A stretch of DNA of 48,381 bases from Alphaproteobacteria bacterium (GCA_017471445.1 JAFUTJ010000008.1:1-48381), one strand, 5' to 3'. Numbered from the stretch's first letter, positions 6,611 to 15,870 are shown. The notes: generated from the sequence alone by a model not told the origin. Made by a program: numbers and translations.

Positions 6611-8477
6611 TGCCGGCACGGTATTCTTGGTAATCTTTGCGGCGGCATTTTGCGCGGTTGTGGCGCGTGTATTTGTTGGTGGGGAAAATTTTTCTATACC
6701 AAATGGCGAATTACCCGTGGTTATGTCAAACAGACCATTGGAACTGTCGTTTTCTGATGTCCTGCGGCGCAGTGATGATATAAAAACCATGAATATTCAT
6801 GGCAATAATGCGTCCGGCGAATTAAAAGACGGCACAAAATATGCGGCAACAATAACGTATAATCCGGAAATGCTGGCCAAAATGGCGGCGGGCGGCACAT
6901 CAATTTCCATTGATTCATCGTATAAATTTTCTGATATTTTTATTATTGTGTTACCTTCTTTGTTGGGCGTGTTATTCTTGTGGTGGTTATTCCGCGGAAT
7001 GCGTGGCGCATCGGGCGCACCCGGATTTCGCAATATTATCAATCAAAATCCGACACGCATTACCACCGGCGATACAAAAACAACATTTAATGATGTCGCA
7101 GGCATCGATTCGGAAAAGCAGGAATTAATGGAAGTGGTTGAGTTCCTGAAAAACAAAGAAAAATATAAAACGGTTGGTGCACGCGTACCGCGCGGGGTGT
7201 TATTGTCCGGGGAACCGGGCACGGGTAAAACATTGTTGGCACGGGCAATCGCGGGCGAAGCAAACGTACCATTCTTTGCCGCATCGGGCAGTGATTTTTC
7301 CGGCATCATAATGGGCCTGGGGGTGGCCAAGATAAAAGAAATCTTTGACATGGCAAAACGCAACGCACCGTGCATATTGTTTATTGATGAAATTGACGCA
7401 ATCGGCACACGGCGCAGTCACGCGGCATATAACGACCAAGACCGCGAACAAACACTGAACCAATTACTGATTGAAATGGACGGTTTTGCAAATGACACTG
7501 GCATAATTGTAATTGGCGCAACGAATCGTCCAGATATGCTGGACCCGGCATTGTTGCGCCCCGGTCGCTTTGACCGCCAGGTATATATTGAATTACCCGA
7601 TTTGGCGGGTCGCCGTGCAATTTTGGATTTATATGCCAAACGGGTCAAGGTTGGTGCGGACGTAAACCTGATGGATTTGGCACGCGGCACAACCGGATTT
7701 TCCGGCGCAGATTTAGAAAACCTGTTGAACGAGGCGGCCTTGCACGCGGTTCGTAACGGTCGCGACGGCGTTTCCCAGGTTGATATAGAAGAAGCGCGCG
7801 ATAAAATCCTGATGGGGCCGCGCAAGGTGCGCAAAATGCGTCCCGAAGATATAAAATTAACCGCATACCACGAAGCGGGCCATGCATTCGTCAGCATGAT
7901 GTACGCAGACATTGCCGACCCGATACACAAGGCAACAATTATTCCGCGTGGCCGCGCCCTGGGCATGGTTCAGCATTTACCCATTGATGACAAGGTTTCA
8001 ATGACAATTGCCGAAGTGCGCGCAAACCTGGCCATTGCGTTGGCGGGACGTGCCGCAGAAGAGGTTTTCTTTGGCCCCGACAAAATAACCACCGGCGCAG
8101 AAAGCGATATTGCCATGGCAACACGTTTGGCGCGGCATTCGATTACGACGGCGGGCCTGTCGGAACGTATCGGCATGGTTGCCGTGAACCAGTCAACCAC
8201 CTTTGGCGCACGTACCGCGTTGGAAAACGCATCTGATAAAACCGCAGAATTGGTTGATTCGGAAATTCGTGAATGGTTAAACGCCGCGCATCAAACAGCA
8301 AAGTCTTTATTAACCCAAAACCGTGACCGCGTGGAAAAATTGGCCACAGAATTGTTGGCACGCGAAACATTAACCGGCGACGAAATCAAAGAAATACTTA
8401 ACGGTGGTGCGCAAAAAAATGCGCCAGTCCAAAAACGCCCACGTGGCCGCCCGAAAAAAAATGCAACAAACAAATAA
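6570..8477 (+). CDS. ftsH: ATP-dependent zinc metalloprotease FtsH
   Basis: 635-residue membrane AAA+ protease that degrades misfolded membrane proteins and regulators. Order: cytoplasmic KKKKNLFKR, TM1 (residues 16-36), periplasmic domain, TM2 (about 113-131), AAA module with Walker A GEPGTGKT, Walker B LFIDEID and SRH ATNRPDMLDPALLRPGRFD, then the protease with HEAGH and the third zinc-ligand region GAESDI. All catalytic motifs are intact. The pore loop is odd: the usual SGSDF..MFVGVG is SGSDFSGIIMGLG, so the conserved aromatic Phe is Ile (near residue 247). The Lys-rich C-terminal tail ends GRPKKNATNK. The start overlaps tilS by 41 nt and the end overlaps the next gene. Confidence 0.97.
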   Translation: MKDTKKKKNLFKRDAGTVFLVIFAAAFCAVVARVFVGGENFSIPNGELPVVMSNRPLELSFSDVLRRSDDIKTMNIHGNNASGELKDGTKYAATITYNPEMLAKMAAGGTSISIDSSYKFSDIFIIVLPSLLGVLFLWWLFRGMRGASGAPGFRNIINQNPTRITTGDTKTTFNDVAGIDSEKQELMEVVEFLKNKEKYKTVGARVPRGVLLSGEPGTGKTLLARAIAGEANVPFFAASGSDFSGIIMGLGVAKIKEIFDMAKRNAPCILFIDEIDAIGTRRSHAAYNDQDREQTLNQLLIEMDGFANDTGIIVIGATNRPDMLDPALLRPGRFDRQVYIELPDLAGRRAILDLYAKRVKVGADVNLMDLARGTTGFSGADLENLLNEAALHAVRNGRDGVSQVDIEEARDKILMGPRKVRKMRPEDIKLTAYHEAGHAFVSMMYADIADPIHKATIIPRGRALGMVQHLPIDDKVSMTIAEVRANLAIALAGRAAEEVFFGPDKITTGAESDIAMATRLARHSITTAGLSERIGMVAVNQSTTFGARTALENASDKTAELVDSEIREWLNAAHQTAKSLLTQNRDRVEKLATELLARETLTGDEIKEILNGGAQKNAPVQKRPRGRPKKNATNK

Positions 8478-9111
8478 TGTAAAATTTGATGTATTAAACA
8501 TGCCGCCCGAAAACACTAATTCCGTGTTGGTGTCGTCGGGCGGTGATTGCGTTATTTTTGACGCATGGGGCCGCGCGGCGGATTGGGTACACGAATTTGA
8601 TTCACGCGGGGTCCGGTTGCGTGCGATTTATTCAACGCATGGGCATCCCGACCATATATCGGCGGCACCAGATTTGGTGCGTAAATATAATGTGCCATGG
8701 TTTATTGATGCCGATGATTTATTTTTGATTGGGCAAAACAATAATATCTTGGACTATTATAGTTTGCCGCATATTGAATTAGGCAATGTTCACCCAACAT
8801 CAATGCCAGATGGTCCATTGAACATATTGCCGGGCATTAAAATGGAAATTATAAAAACACCCGGTCACACGCCCGGTGGCGTCGTGTTCTGGTTTCCTGA
8901 TTTTCGGATTCTGTTATCTGGCGATACTGTCTTTGACGAATGCCTGGGGCGGTATGATTTGCCAGGTGGTGACCGACATAAACTGTGGGATTCGGTGGAA
9001 CGTTTGTACAAAATGGATTTCTCAGATGACACTTTCGTTGTACACGGGCATGGCGCAAATTCAACCATCAAACAATTAAAATTGCATAATCCATGGTTTC
9101 GGGCGCGTTAA
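8461..9111 (+). CDS. Metallo-beta-lactamase-fold hydrolase (glyoxalase II-like)
   Basis: 216-residue MBL-fold hydrolase. The zinc motif STHGHPDH is present, then TPGHTPGGV, the bridging-Asp region LLSGDTVF and the last ligand region VVHGHG. This is the layout of the YcbL/glyoxalase II-like group that hydrolyses thioesters, but the substrate is not readable. I chose the ATG at 8461, which overlaps the ftsH 3' end by 17 nt. Its stop overlaps the ATG of the next gene (TAATG), so ftsH, this gene and the lipoprotein hydrolase probably form one transcript. Confidence 0.85.
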   Translation: MQQTNNVKFDVLNMPPENTNSVLVSSGGDCVIFDAWGRAADWVHEFDSRGVRLRAIYSTHGHPDHISAAPDLVRKYNVPWFIDADDLFLIGQNNNILDYYSLPHIELGNVHPTSMPDGPLNILPGIKMEIIKTPGHTPGGVVFWFPDFRILLSGDTVFDECLGRYDLPGGDRHKLWDSVERLYKMDFSDDTFVVHGHGANSTIKQLKLHNPWFRAR

Positions 9112-9833
9112 TGTTGCGATTTCTGTTATTTTATGTATTGATATTATTTACCGGGTGCACCAATGTATATAAAATGTCACCAGAATTTGTACCGCGCGTA
9201 ATTGAAACCGAACATTTCCAAATTGCAACATGGCAACGTGTTGGCGATGCAACATCTTCTGTGCACGTTTATATCGAAGGCGACGGCCATGCATTTGATG
9301 CATATGGACGCCCGACATCAAACCCAACCCCACGGGGCAATTTGGTGCGCCAATTGGCCGAACGCGACCCATCACCAAACGTTGTCTATATTGCACGCCC
9401 ATGCCAATACGTCACGGACGCACACTGTTCGGTAACAGATTGGACAACCGGTCGTTTTTCCGCACGCGTGATTGATTCTGTGGCGAATGCAATAACCGTT
9501 ATCACAAGCAACCGCCCGGTTGTATTAATCGGATATTCGGGTGGCGCAATTGTTAGCGGTATAATCATATCGCGCCACCCAGAAATACACACAACCGAAT
9601 GGGTAACCATTGCAGGTGTTATAAACCATCACGAATGGACAGAATATTTTGGCGACACATCATTAACAGACTCACTAAACCTGAACGAATTGCCGAATAT
9701 ACCAACACGTCATTATATTGCAGAATCTGATAATGTTGTACCATATGAATTGTCTATGCGGTGGCTGAATGGAAAATTTGTTGTTGTACCACATTCTACA
9801 CACGATAAATTTCCAAATCTGAATTTATTCTGA
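9111..9833 (+). CDS. Lipoprotein alpha/beta-hydrolase
   Basis: 240-residue predicted lipoprotein. The signal peptide MLRFLLFYVLILFTGC ends in a lipobox (LFTGC), so it is lipid-anchored in the envelope. The nucleophile elbow VLIGYSGGA (G-x-S-x-G) marks an alpha/beta-hydrolase, with a possible acid in YIAESDNVV and a C-terminal His in VPHSTHDKF completing a Ser-Asp-His triad. Substrate unknown. The upstream ATG at 9093 would bury the signal peptide, so the ATG at 9111, coupled to the preceding stop, is preferred. Confidence 0.75.
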   Translation: MLRFLLFYVLILFTGCTNVYKMSPEFVPRVIETEHFQIATWQRVGDATSSVHVYIEGDGHAFDAYGRPTSNPTPRGNLVRQLAERDPSPNVVYIARPCQYVTDAHCSVTDWTTGRFSARVIDSVANAITVITSNRPVVLIGYSGGAIVSGIIISRHPEIHTTEWVTIAGVINHHEWTEYFGDTSLTDSLNLNELPNIPTRHYIAESDNVVPYELSMRWLNGKFVVVPHSTHDKFPNLNLF

Positions 9834-9903
9834 AAATAAATTGACAAAACAAATTTTTTGTGCAACGCTTACTGCCAGTTGTTTAATTTTAAGGGGTTTT
9901 GCA

Positions 9904-10662
9904 ATGTCATTAAGCACAGTAAATATATATCCGATATTTGACCAATCAATCGGCCAAACATGGGAACGTTTTGCCGAAATAACATGGTCATGCATGCGCC
10001 AATCGTATCCGGGTACCAGTTATGATAAACATGAAATCAACATGGACATAGATTTGATGAAAGATTCTTGGAACACCCAAGTTGGTAATTTTGCATTTGG
10101 CGCATATAACGCAAACAACGAAATAATCGGATTCACCAATGGCTATGTTGACGGTGCCACGGCATCAATTGAACGTCTGTATGTATTGCCCCAGTACCAG
10201 CGCAAGAATATTGGCACCCGCCTGTTACGTGCCGCAGAACATGCCGCAACAATTTCGGCAAAACGCGTTGAATTAATACCACTGTCTAAGTCGCATGATT
10301 TTTATTCAGAACATTCGGGTTACGCCCGTATGGAAAATGGCTTCTATGGACGCAATATACAACCCGCAAAGTGCGAAACATTACCGGTATTTCATGCAAA
10401 TGATAAAAATGTCCGTAATATCGCATCGTTTATTGAAAAACATCCATCACGCGGTACACCAAAATACACCAAAAAGGATATTCGTACAATCATACAATTA
10501 CACGTTCCTGTATTTATATGGGTTGATATTTCATCACAAATTAACGGCGTTGCAATTCAGAACCCGGCAAAAAAGGCACCAAAAGACACAGAAATATATT
10601 CGCAATACACATTTTTGTTTTGCAATAAATTACTGGAATCTGCGATACGGAACGCACGGTAA
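9904..10662 (+). CDS. GNAT-family N-acetyltransferase
   Basis: 252 residues. The acetyl-CoA-binding motif A is VLPQYQRKNIGTRLLRAAE (Q/R-x-x-G-x-G/A type), preceded by the beta-4 strand ASIERLYV. After the GNAT fold (to about residue 150) comes a C-terminal extension of 100 residues that I do not recognise and that has no obvious hydrophobic segment. The start at 9904 follows TAAGGGGTTTTGCA; an upstream TTG at 9841 is less likely. The end faces prmC convergently with a 6-bp gap and no terminator. The acyl acceptor is unknown. Confidence 0.8.
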   Translation: MSLSTVNIYPIFDQSIGQTWERFAEITWSCMRQSYPGTSYDKHEINMDIDLMKDSWNTQVGNFAFGAYNANNEIIGFTNGYVDGATASIERLYVLPQYQRKNIGTRLLRAAEHAATISAKRVELIPLSKSHDFYSEHSGYARMENGFYGRNIQPAKCETLPVFHANDKNVRNIASFIEKHPSRGTPKYTKKDIRTIIQLHVPVFIWVDISSQINGVAIQNPAKKAPKDTEIYSQYTFLFCNKLLESAIRNAR

Positions 10663-10668
10663 ATCACG

Positions 10669-11454
10669 TTAATTATAACAAAACACCAATACGCGCAGAA
10701 TACCGGACAAATCGGCATCTGCGCGTATAAACGTCCATCCTGCACGGACGAATATATTACGCACATCGTCATACATACCTTCGCCGATTTCAACGTATAT
10801 CTTGCCGTGCACATCAATCCAATTGCGGGCATTTTTTGCAATTGCACAATACGCGGCGCGACCACATTCCCCGGCATATAATGCCATATACGGATCATGA
10901 CGCGCCCCCGCGTTAACACGTGTATCACCCGGTGCAATATATGGTGGATTTGATACAATTATATCAAATTTATGATTCATAATATCGTTTTTTTGGGTTG
11001 TACGCGTAAAGTCACCGGCAACAATACTTATTTTATCATTCATCCCCAGTGTACGAATATTCCGCCGTGCGACACGCCGCGCCATATACGATTTTTCCAT
11101 ACCAACACCGGTCGCCCCAGAAACATTTTTTACAATGGCGGCAATTATACAACCGGTGCCGGTGCCTAAATCCAAAATTCGTGGCAATGTATTCGGCGCA
11201 CAATCGGCAATGACCGACGCAACAATCGTTTCTGTATCCGGCCGCGGATCCAATGTATACATATTGGTATAAAATGGCATGGCATAAAACCATTTTTTAT
11301 GAATAATCTTTGCCACCGGCACCCCGCGACGCAGTGCGCGCGCAATGCGCCAAACCCGCCACCAATACATAGTCCCAAATTCATCAGTTATAATGCGGGC
11401 CGCCCGAATACCGCCTGCGCGTGATAATACAGTGAACGCTTGATTTGTTTTCAT
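10669..11454 (-). CDS. prmC: Release-factor glutamine N5-methyltransferase
   Basis: 261-residue SAM-dependent methyltransferase that methylates the Gln of the GGQ motif in RF1/RF2. Marks: YTLDPRPDTETIVASV (family PRPETE block), SAM motif I ILDLGTGTGCIIA, and the catalytic NPPY in IIVSNPPYIAPGDTR. The ATG at 11454 lies about 6 nt from the -10 box of its promoter, so the mRNA may be leaderless. It is not next to prfA here, unlike in many genomes. Typical length is about 280. Confidence 0.9.
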   Translation of the reverse strand: MKTNQAFTVLSRAGGIRAARIITDEFGTMYWWRVWRIARALRRGVPVAKIIHKKWFYAMPFYTNMYTLDPRPDTETIVASVIADCAPNTLPRILDLGTGTGCIIAAIVKNVSGATGVGMEKSYMARRVARRNIRTLGMNDKISIVAGDFTRTTQKNDIMNHKFDIIVSNPPYIAPGDTRVNAGARHDPYMALYAGECGRAAYCAIAKNARNWIDVHGKIYVEIGEGMYDDVRNIFVRAGWTFIRADADLSGILRVLVFCYN

Positions 11455-11460
11455 GAACCC

Positions 11461-11488
11461 ATTATAATCAGGCTTATGGAAAATGCAA
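11461..11488 (-). promoter_or_regulatory. prmC promoter overlapping the M23 gene start
   Basis: Minus strand: TTGCAT (complement of 11483-11488), 16-bp spacer, TATAAT (complement of 11461-11466). The ATTATAAT core is symmetrical, so it can also act as the -10 for the plus-strand M23 gene at 11476. Both start codons lie within about 12 nt of it. Confidence 0.65.
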
Positions 11489-12726
11489 AAAATATTAATA
11501 AATTAACACGTGTGGTCTTGGGGCTGGCGATAGTACTGTGTATGATTGCGACGGTGGTTGTTATTTCACACTGGGGGAATCGCACAAAACCGGTAACAAC
11601 AACGCCTGAGTGTAAATCTGTTGTTGCGGTTGAAAATGGTGACACACTGTCCAAAATACTGATGGCCCAGGGATTAAAACATGGCGATGTTGAAAAAATT
11701 GCCGCAGAATTAAAGAAAAAGGCCGGAATAACAACACTGCGCGCAAAACGCGACAGGTTTGAGTTTTTACGCAATTCCGACAACGCGCCGGTGAATAAAA
11801 TTGTTATGATACCGTCCCCATGGCGTCAGATAGAATTAACATGTGACGACAATGGCAAATGGCATTGTGATACAGTTGATGTTGAACGTGATATACACGC
11901 GGTCTATCGTTCCGGTAAAATCAAAGACGGGGACAGTTTTTATTTGGCCGGGCAACGTGCTGGCATCCCCGCCGGTGTATTGGCCGATGTTTACGACCTG
12001 TTGGCTTTTGAGATGGATTTTGAGCGCGATGTTCGCGCCGGCCAACATTTTTCTGTTCTGTACGAAGAAAATTATTCTAATGGTGCCAAGGTTGATAATG
12101 GCCACGTTTTGGCGGTTTCGTTTGATGCACTGCGCGGTAATGTAAAAATGTATCGATTCAAGAAATCTGATGGAACCATTGGTTACTATGATGAAAACGG
12201 CAACGGCGCAATAAAATCATTAAAGCGCACACCGATTAACAACGCCAAAGTAACCAGCAGTTTTTCAACCAAACGCCACCATCCTGTGTTGGGATTTACG
12301 CGCGCACACAAGGGGGTTGATTTTCGTGCACCAACGGGCACACCCATTCCGGCCGCCGGTGCGGGACGCGTTATCGCACGCAGTTTTAACCGCGGGCATG
12401 GAAACTTTGTCAGAATTCGCCACAATGGTACATTTGAAACATTGTATGCCCATATGTCAAAATTTGCCAAGGGCGTAAATGTCGGCACCACCGTTCGCCA
12501 AGGGCAAATTATCGGCTATGCCGGGTCAACCGGGTTGGCCACCGGTCCACATTTGCATTACGAAGTTATAAAAAACGGTACACACGTGAACCCGTTAACG
12601 GTTAAATTGCCCGCTATCAGTAATCTGGACAATAACCAAAAGCAGAAATTTATTGAATACCGTAAAATATTAGATTCTGGGATTGAACAATTGGCCAACA
12701 ATCCAAAATGGTTTATTCAATTATAG
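11476..12726 (+). CDS. M23 family peptidoglycan endopeptidase
   Basis: 416 residues with one N-terminal membrane segment (about 15-34: VVLGLAIVLCMIATVVVI) and a periplasmic body. A LysM/OapA-like stretch (VVAVENGDTLSKILMAQGL) comes first, then the LytM/M23 domain with zinc ligands in RAHKGVDFRAP (H-x-x-x-D) and GPHLHYEV (H-x-H), all intact. It should cut peptidoglycan cross-links during growth or division, as MepM does. The ATG at 11476 follows CAGGCTT. It is divergent from prmC over a shared promoter region. Confidence 0.9.
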   Translation: MENAKNINKLTRVVLGLAIVLCMIATVVVISHWGNRTKPVTTTPECKSVVAVENGDTLSKILMAQGLKHGDVEKIAAELKKKAGITTLRAKRDRFEFLRNSDNAPVNKIVMIPSPWRQIELTCDDNGKWHCDTVDVERDIHAVYRSGKIKDGDSFYLAGQRAGIPAGVLADVYDLLAFEMDFERDVRAGQHFSVLYEENYSNGAKVDNGHVLAVSFDALRGNVKMYRFKKSDGTIGYYDENGNGAIKSLKRTPINNAKVTSSFSTKRHHPVLGFTRAHKGVDFRAPTGTPIPAAGAGRVIARSFNRGHGNFVRIRHNGTFETLYAHMSKFAKGVNVGTTVRQGQIIGYAGSTGLATGPHLHYEVIKNGTHVNPLTVKLPAISNLDNNQKQKFIEYRKILDSGIEQLANNPKWFIQL

Positions 12727-12820
12727 TTTCATAGATTGCAACACGGCCGGGGGCATATTAATCGATGTGTTGCACCACCCTGACCCTGTGTGTATGATAT
12801 TATTTCAATATATGTACAGA

Positions 12821-13393
12821 CTATCGCGTATGCGAATGATACATTTCGTTATAATGCCGCCGACACACAGATTTATAATTATCATCCCCCAGTGCGATTG
12901 CATCACCATTATGTATAACATTCCCATGTGAATCAAATCGCAAATGGTGCGTCGCCAAATTCAAGCACCCAGGCATTTGACAATTTGATTCCATACGGTG
13001 CAATTTCGCCCCAACCGCAACCAATCGCGCCGATGCCGGGAACAGATTCTCGTTACTGTCCACCATCAAGCCATAGCACATTATAATTCGCCCACTATTG
13101 TCGGCAATATCAACCATACGGTCGATATCAGACGGCTGAAAAAACTGAACTTCGTCCACTAAGATAACACGAATGTCCGGCAAAGGTGTGTACGATGACA
13201 AATCTGGCAACGCGACGGCATCAACACTTAACCCAATGCGCGAATTTATTGTTGTTGCACCAAATCGCGTATCGGTAATTGGTTTAATCACATCCGTCGG
13301 GTTGCCATTCTTGCGAAAATTATATGCGGTTATAATCAGCTGCGCGGACTTTGACGCGCCCATTGTTCCGTAATGAAAGTGCAAATTTGCCAT
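12821..13393 (-). CDS. tdk: Thymidine kinase (type II)
   Basis: 190-residue enzyme of pyrimidine salvage (thymidine + ATP to dTMP). The N-terminal P-loop region is YGTMGASKSAQLI, in which the usual Gly before Lys is Ser. Walker-B-like VILVDEVQFF carries the catalytic acid. The lasso/zinc region has CQMPGC and later CRRH, giving a likely zinc site. The length is typical (190-205). It is followed at 30 nt spacing (upstream in reading order) by htpX on the same strand. Confidence 0.92.
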   Translation of the reverse strand: MANLHFHYGTMGASKSAQLIITAYNFRKNGNPTDVIKPITDTRFGATTINSRIGLSVDAVALPDLSSYTPLPDIRVILVDEVQFFQPSDIDRMVDIADNSGRIIMCYGLMVDSNENLFPASARLVAVGAKLHRMESNCQMPGCLNLATHHLRFDSHGNVIHNGDAIALGDDNYKSVCRRHYNEMYHSHTR

Positions 13394-13422
13394 TATATTT
13401 ACCCCTATATTTTAATCGTGGT

Positions 13423-14358
13423 TTAACCCATTTGTTCCAACCGCCGAATACGTTTTTCAACCGGCGGATGCGTTGCAAATAAATCACCAACAAATTCGCG
13501 CGCCCCAGGATATGCAATACAAACCGCCGCCATTGATTTTACCTTGTCCATACTTTCCACACGACAATCTGTGCTGATTTTACGCAGTGCATCCGCCAAC
13601 GCATGCGGATTACGTGTAATTTTTGCCCCGGTTGCATCGGCGGCATATTCACGTTCACGCGAAATCGCCATGCGTAATATTGGCGTAATAATCACATTAA
13701 AAACCATAAACGCCACCCACACCATAAACAGCACCGCCACCATGCCACGATTATCATTTTCATCACGTCGTATACCCATTCCATTCAATACAATACGCAA
13801 TATAATATCTGCCGCAAACACCGTAACCCCAATGCCGGTTATTAACATCATATCTAATCGGATATCGCGATTGCCGATATGTGCCATTTCGTGCGCGATT
13901 ACCCCCTGTAATTCCAATTTATTTAATCGTTTTATTATCCCGCGTGTTAATGCAACCGATGCATCATGGGGGCCGCGCCCGGTGGCAAACGCATTCATTG
14001 ACGCATCATCAATTATATACACACGCGGCGTTGGCAATCCCGCCGCAATCGCAACGTTTTCAACGCTGCGAAACACATCACGATATTCCGGGTCATCATC
14101 GTGTATTTCATGTGCACCCGCCGCATTCAACATCATTGAATCACCAAACGCCCACGATATGCCCATCCATGCAAGACACGCAACGATTGTTGGCACGGCA
14201 ACGTGTACCGCAACATCCGCCGCGCGGTCAATTGGTTCGACAATCCACACGAATAAAAACACCAATGCAATAAATATAATCGGGAACAACGCAACCAAAA
14301 CAGCTGTCTTGATATTATTACTGCGAATATGGTCATACACGGTTTTGACGGGCTTCAT
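13423..14358 (-). CDS. htpX: M48 membrane metalloprotease HtpX
   Basis: 311-residue inner-membrane zinc protease for membrane protein quality control, partly overlapping FtsH in role. Two N-terminal TM segments (about 16-38 and 49-70), the site HEMAH in LQGVIAHEMAHIGNRD, two more TM segments, and the third ligand Glu in SREREYAADATGA. The C-terminal THPPVEKRIRRLEQM is typical. The start at 14358 follows AAAGGAATATTTCA. Length and layout are normal. Confidence 0.95.
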   Translation of the reverse strand: MKPVKTVYDHIRSNNIKTAVLVALFPIIFIALVFLFVWIVEPIDRAADVAVHVAVPTIVACLAWMGISWAFGDSMMLNAAGAHEIHDDDPEYRDVFRSVENVAIAAGLPTPRVYIIDDASMNAFATGRGPHDASVALTRGIIKRLNKLELQGVIAHEMAHIGNRDIRLDMMLITGIGVTVFAADIILRIVLNGMGIRRDENDNRGMVAVLFMVWVAFMVFNVIITPILRMAISREREYAADATGAKITRNPHALADALRKISTDCRVESMDKVKSMAAVCIAYPGAREFVGDLFATHPPVEKRIRRLEQMG

Positions 14359-14401
14359 TGAAATATTCCTTTGTCATACATTTTATGATATAATTATTTG
14401 C

Positions 14402-15370
14402 ATGCCAAAGGCAAGTATCTTTGTTCTGACCACAATTATTACCGCAACGGCATTTGCCGACGGATTTTTAACCGCAAGCAAATTCCCAAAAACATTTGAC
14501 GATTTGTCTTTCGTTGACCAGATGGAGGTACTGCGCGAAGGCTATGCCGAAGAAATTGTATACGACCAATCTGGCAAATGTATTTCCGGATGTCACGCGT
14601 ATAACAGCATATCAATTGAACAAGACATTGAACGCATGGCGGACGCAACCACACGCGCAAACCGAATAATAATGGACGCGATTGCCGAAAATAATTCCAC
14701 AACGCCACCATCCGAAACATCATCTGGGCCCAACACATCCGTCAAAGCACCCCAACCGGAACAACCCACCACACCGCACCAGCCGGGAAACAATACAAAA
14801 TTAAATGGAATACCGTTGGGTTCACCAATACATACGAATAATTTAATCATAACATCTGATTTTGGAATGCGAACATTGGACGGCGGAAAAACATATCGTA
14901 TGCACCCGGCGATTGATATTGGCGTACCAGATGGTACACCCGTGTATACACCGGCATCTGGGACGGTTACACGCGTATGGTGGGACAATTATGGCGGTGG
15001 CAATGTTATTGAAATTGAACATTCGCACGGATTCCGAACAAAATATCTGCATTTAAGTCAACAATTGGTAAAGGCGGGGCAACAAGTCAACCGCGGTGAT
15101 TTGATTGGAAAAAGCGGTCATTCCGGTGGCAACTATGGGCCACATTTGGATTATCGGGTATTATTTAACGACATGTATATTGACATACTGTGTCCATGCT
15201 TTATGTTCCACAAAGATGGCGGCCAACAGCAAAAAATACAACAACGATGCAATTACAACCTGTTACAGTCAAATTATACAATGGACAATTCCAACCGTCG
15301 TACGGAATACAGAATTAAACACAGTTATTGTTTAAGCAAGCCATCTGATAAATTACCGGGGCAAAAATAA
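14402..15370 (+). CDS. Secreted M23-like protein with altered zinc site
   Basis: 322 residues. The signal peptide ends ATAFA-DG near residue 20. A Pro/Thr-rich linker (about 100-135) precedes the M23 domain: HPAIDIGVPDGTPVY supplies H-x-x-x-D. The usual H-x-H is GPHLDYRV, so the second His, normally a zinc ligand, is Asp. It may be inactive like EnvC/NlpD, or use Asp as the ligand. The tail is Cys-containing (ILCPCF, QRCNY, HSYCL). TATAAT lies at 14389-14394, so transcription starts about 1 nt before the ATG: probably leaderless. Confidence 0.82.
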   Translation: MPKASIFVLTTIITATAFADGFLTASKFPKTFDDLSFVDQMEVLREGYAEEIVYDQSGKCISGCHAYNSISIEQDIERMADATTRANRIIMDAIAENNSTTPPSETSSGPNTSVKAPQPEQPTTPHQPGNNTKLNGIPLGSPIHTNNLIITSDFGMRTLDGGKTYRMHPAIDIGVPDGTPVYTPASGTVTRVWWDNYGGGNVIEIEHSHGFRTKYLHLSQQLVKAGQQVNRGDLIGKSGHSGGNYGPHLDYRVLFNDMYIDILCPCFMFHKDGGQQQKIQQRCNYNLLQSNYTMDNSNRRTEYRIKHSYCLSKPSDKLPGQK

Positions 15371-15373
15371 CAC

Positions 15374-15745
15374 CTATCGCATTCGATGGAATCGGACATC
15401 AAAACTGCCGTTATTTATAGGGGTGGCCGAAATTATATACGGCGAAATAACAGATTCGCGCACCCATTCGGGGAATAATTGTCGTAAAACGCCGCTGGCC
15501 CCTGTTATAACTGTGGCACGACGCACCCCCGACTGGCACAATTTCATTATCGCGGACCACGCCATTTCAACCGTATGGTTATGCAAATCCAGTATCGCTT
15601 TATCTGGCACTGTACCCGAATCCTGGGGCGGTATTAATTGCCCCAGTTTTAATTTTGCACGCACATCACGCGACACGGCACGCATATCGGGTACGAACGC
15701 CCCATTTGCCATTTGTTCAATATCAGATTGCGTCAGATGTTTCAT
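15374..15745 (-). CDS. Smr domain protein
   Basis: 123-residue protein consisting mostly of a small MutS-related (Smr) domain, a nucleic-acid nuclease/binding fold. Marks: LDLHNHTVEMAW (usual LDLHG; the Gly is Asn here) and the loop ATVITGASGVLRQLFPEWV (usual TGKG followed by the P..V turn). The N-terminal KLKLGQLIPPQD is like other stand-alone proteobacterial Smr proteins. It is convergent with the M23-like gene, 3 nt apart. Confidence 0.8.
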   Translation of the reverse strand: MKHLTQSDIEQMANGAFVPDMRAVSRDVRAKLKLGQLIPPQDSGTVPDKAILDLHNHTVEMAWSAIMKLCQSGVRRATVITGASGVLRQLFPEWVRESVISPYIISATPINNGSFDVRFHRMR

Positions 15746-15762
15746 GTTATCAATGGTCAGTG

Positions 15763-15846
15763 TTAGTGGTCAGTGGCCTAGTATTGTTGTGTTTTTAGAG
15801 TGTTTTCGCCCTGCCCCATGTAAAAACACTAGCCACTAACCACTAA
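15763..15846. repeat. Long imperfect inverted repeat (AGTGGTCAGTGG type)
   Basis: TTAGTGGTCAGTGGCCTAGT (15763-15782) is the imperfect complement of ACTAGCCACTAACCACTAA (15828-15846). GTGTTTTTA/TAAAAACAC adds an inner stem around a loop of about 20 nt. The whole would fold as a hairpin of some 84 nt between smr and rplS. AGTGGTTAGTGG is itself a direct repeat. Possibly a dispersed extragenic palindrome; no second copy in this window. Confidence 0.6.
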
Positions 15847-15866
15847 AAAACGCGCCATAAGGCGCG
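15845..15866 (-). terminator. rplS operon terminator
   Basis: CGCGCC/GGCGCG with a 4-nt loop (15851-15866), followed by six U on the minus strand and a U-run on the plus strand too. It closes the rpsP-rplS operon. Confidence 0.8.
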
Positions 15867-15870
15867 ATTT

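Noticed and set aside
13544..14401. Long plus-strand open frame upstream of the M23-like gene
   Set aside because: It is the antisense of htpX; the real start is at 14402 with a signal peptide and a -10 box just before it.
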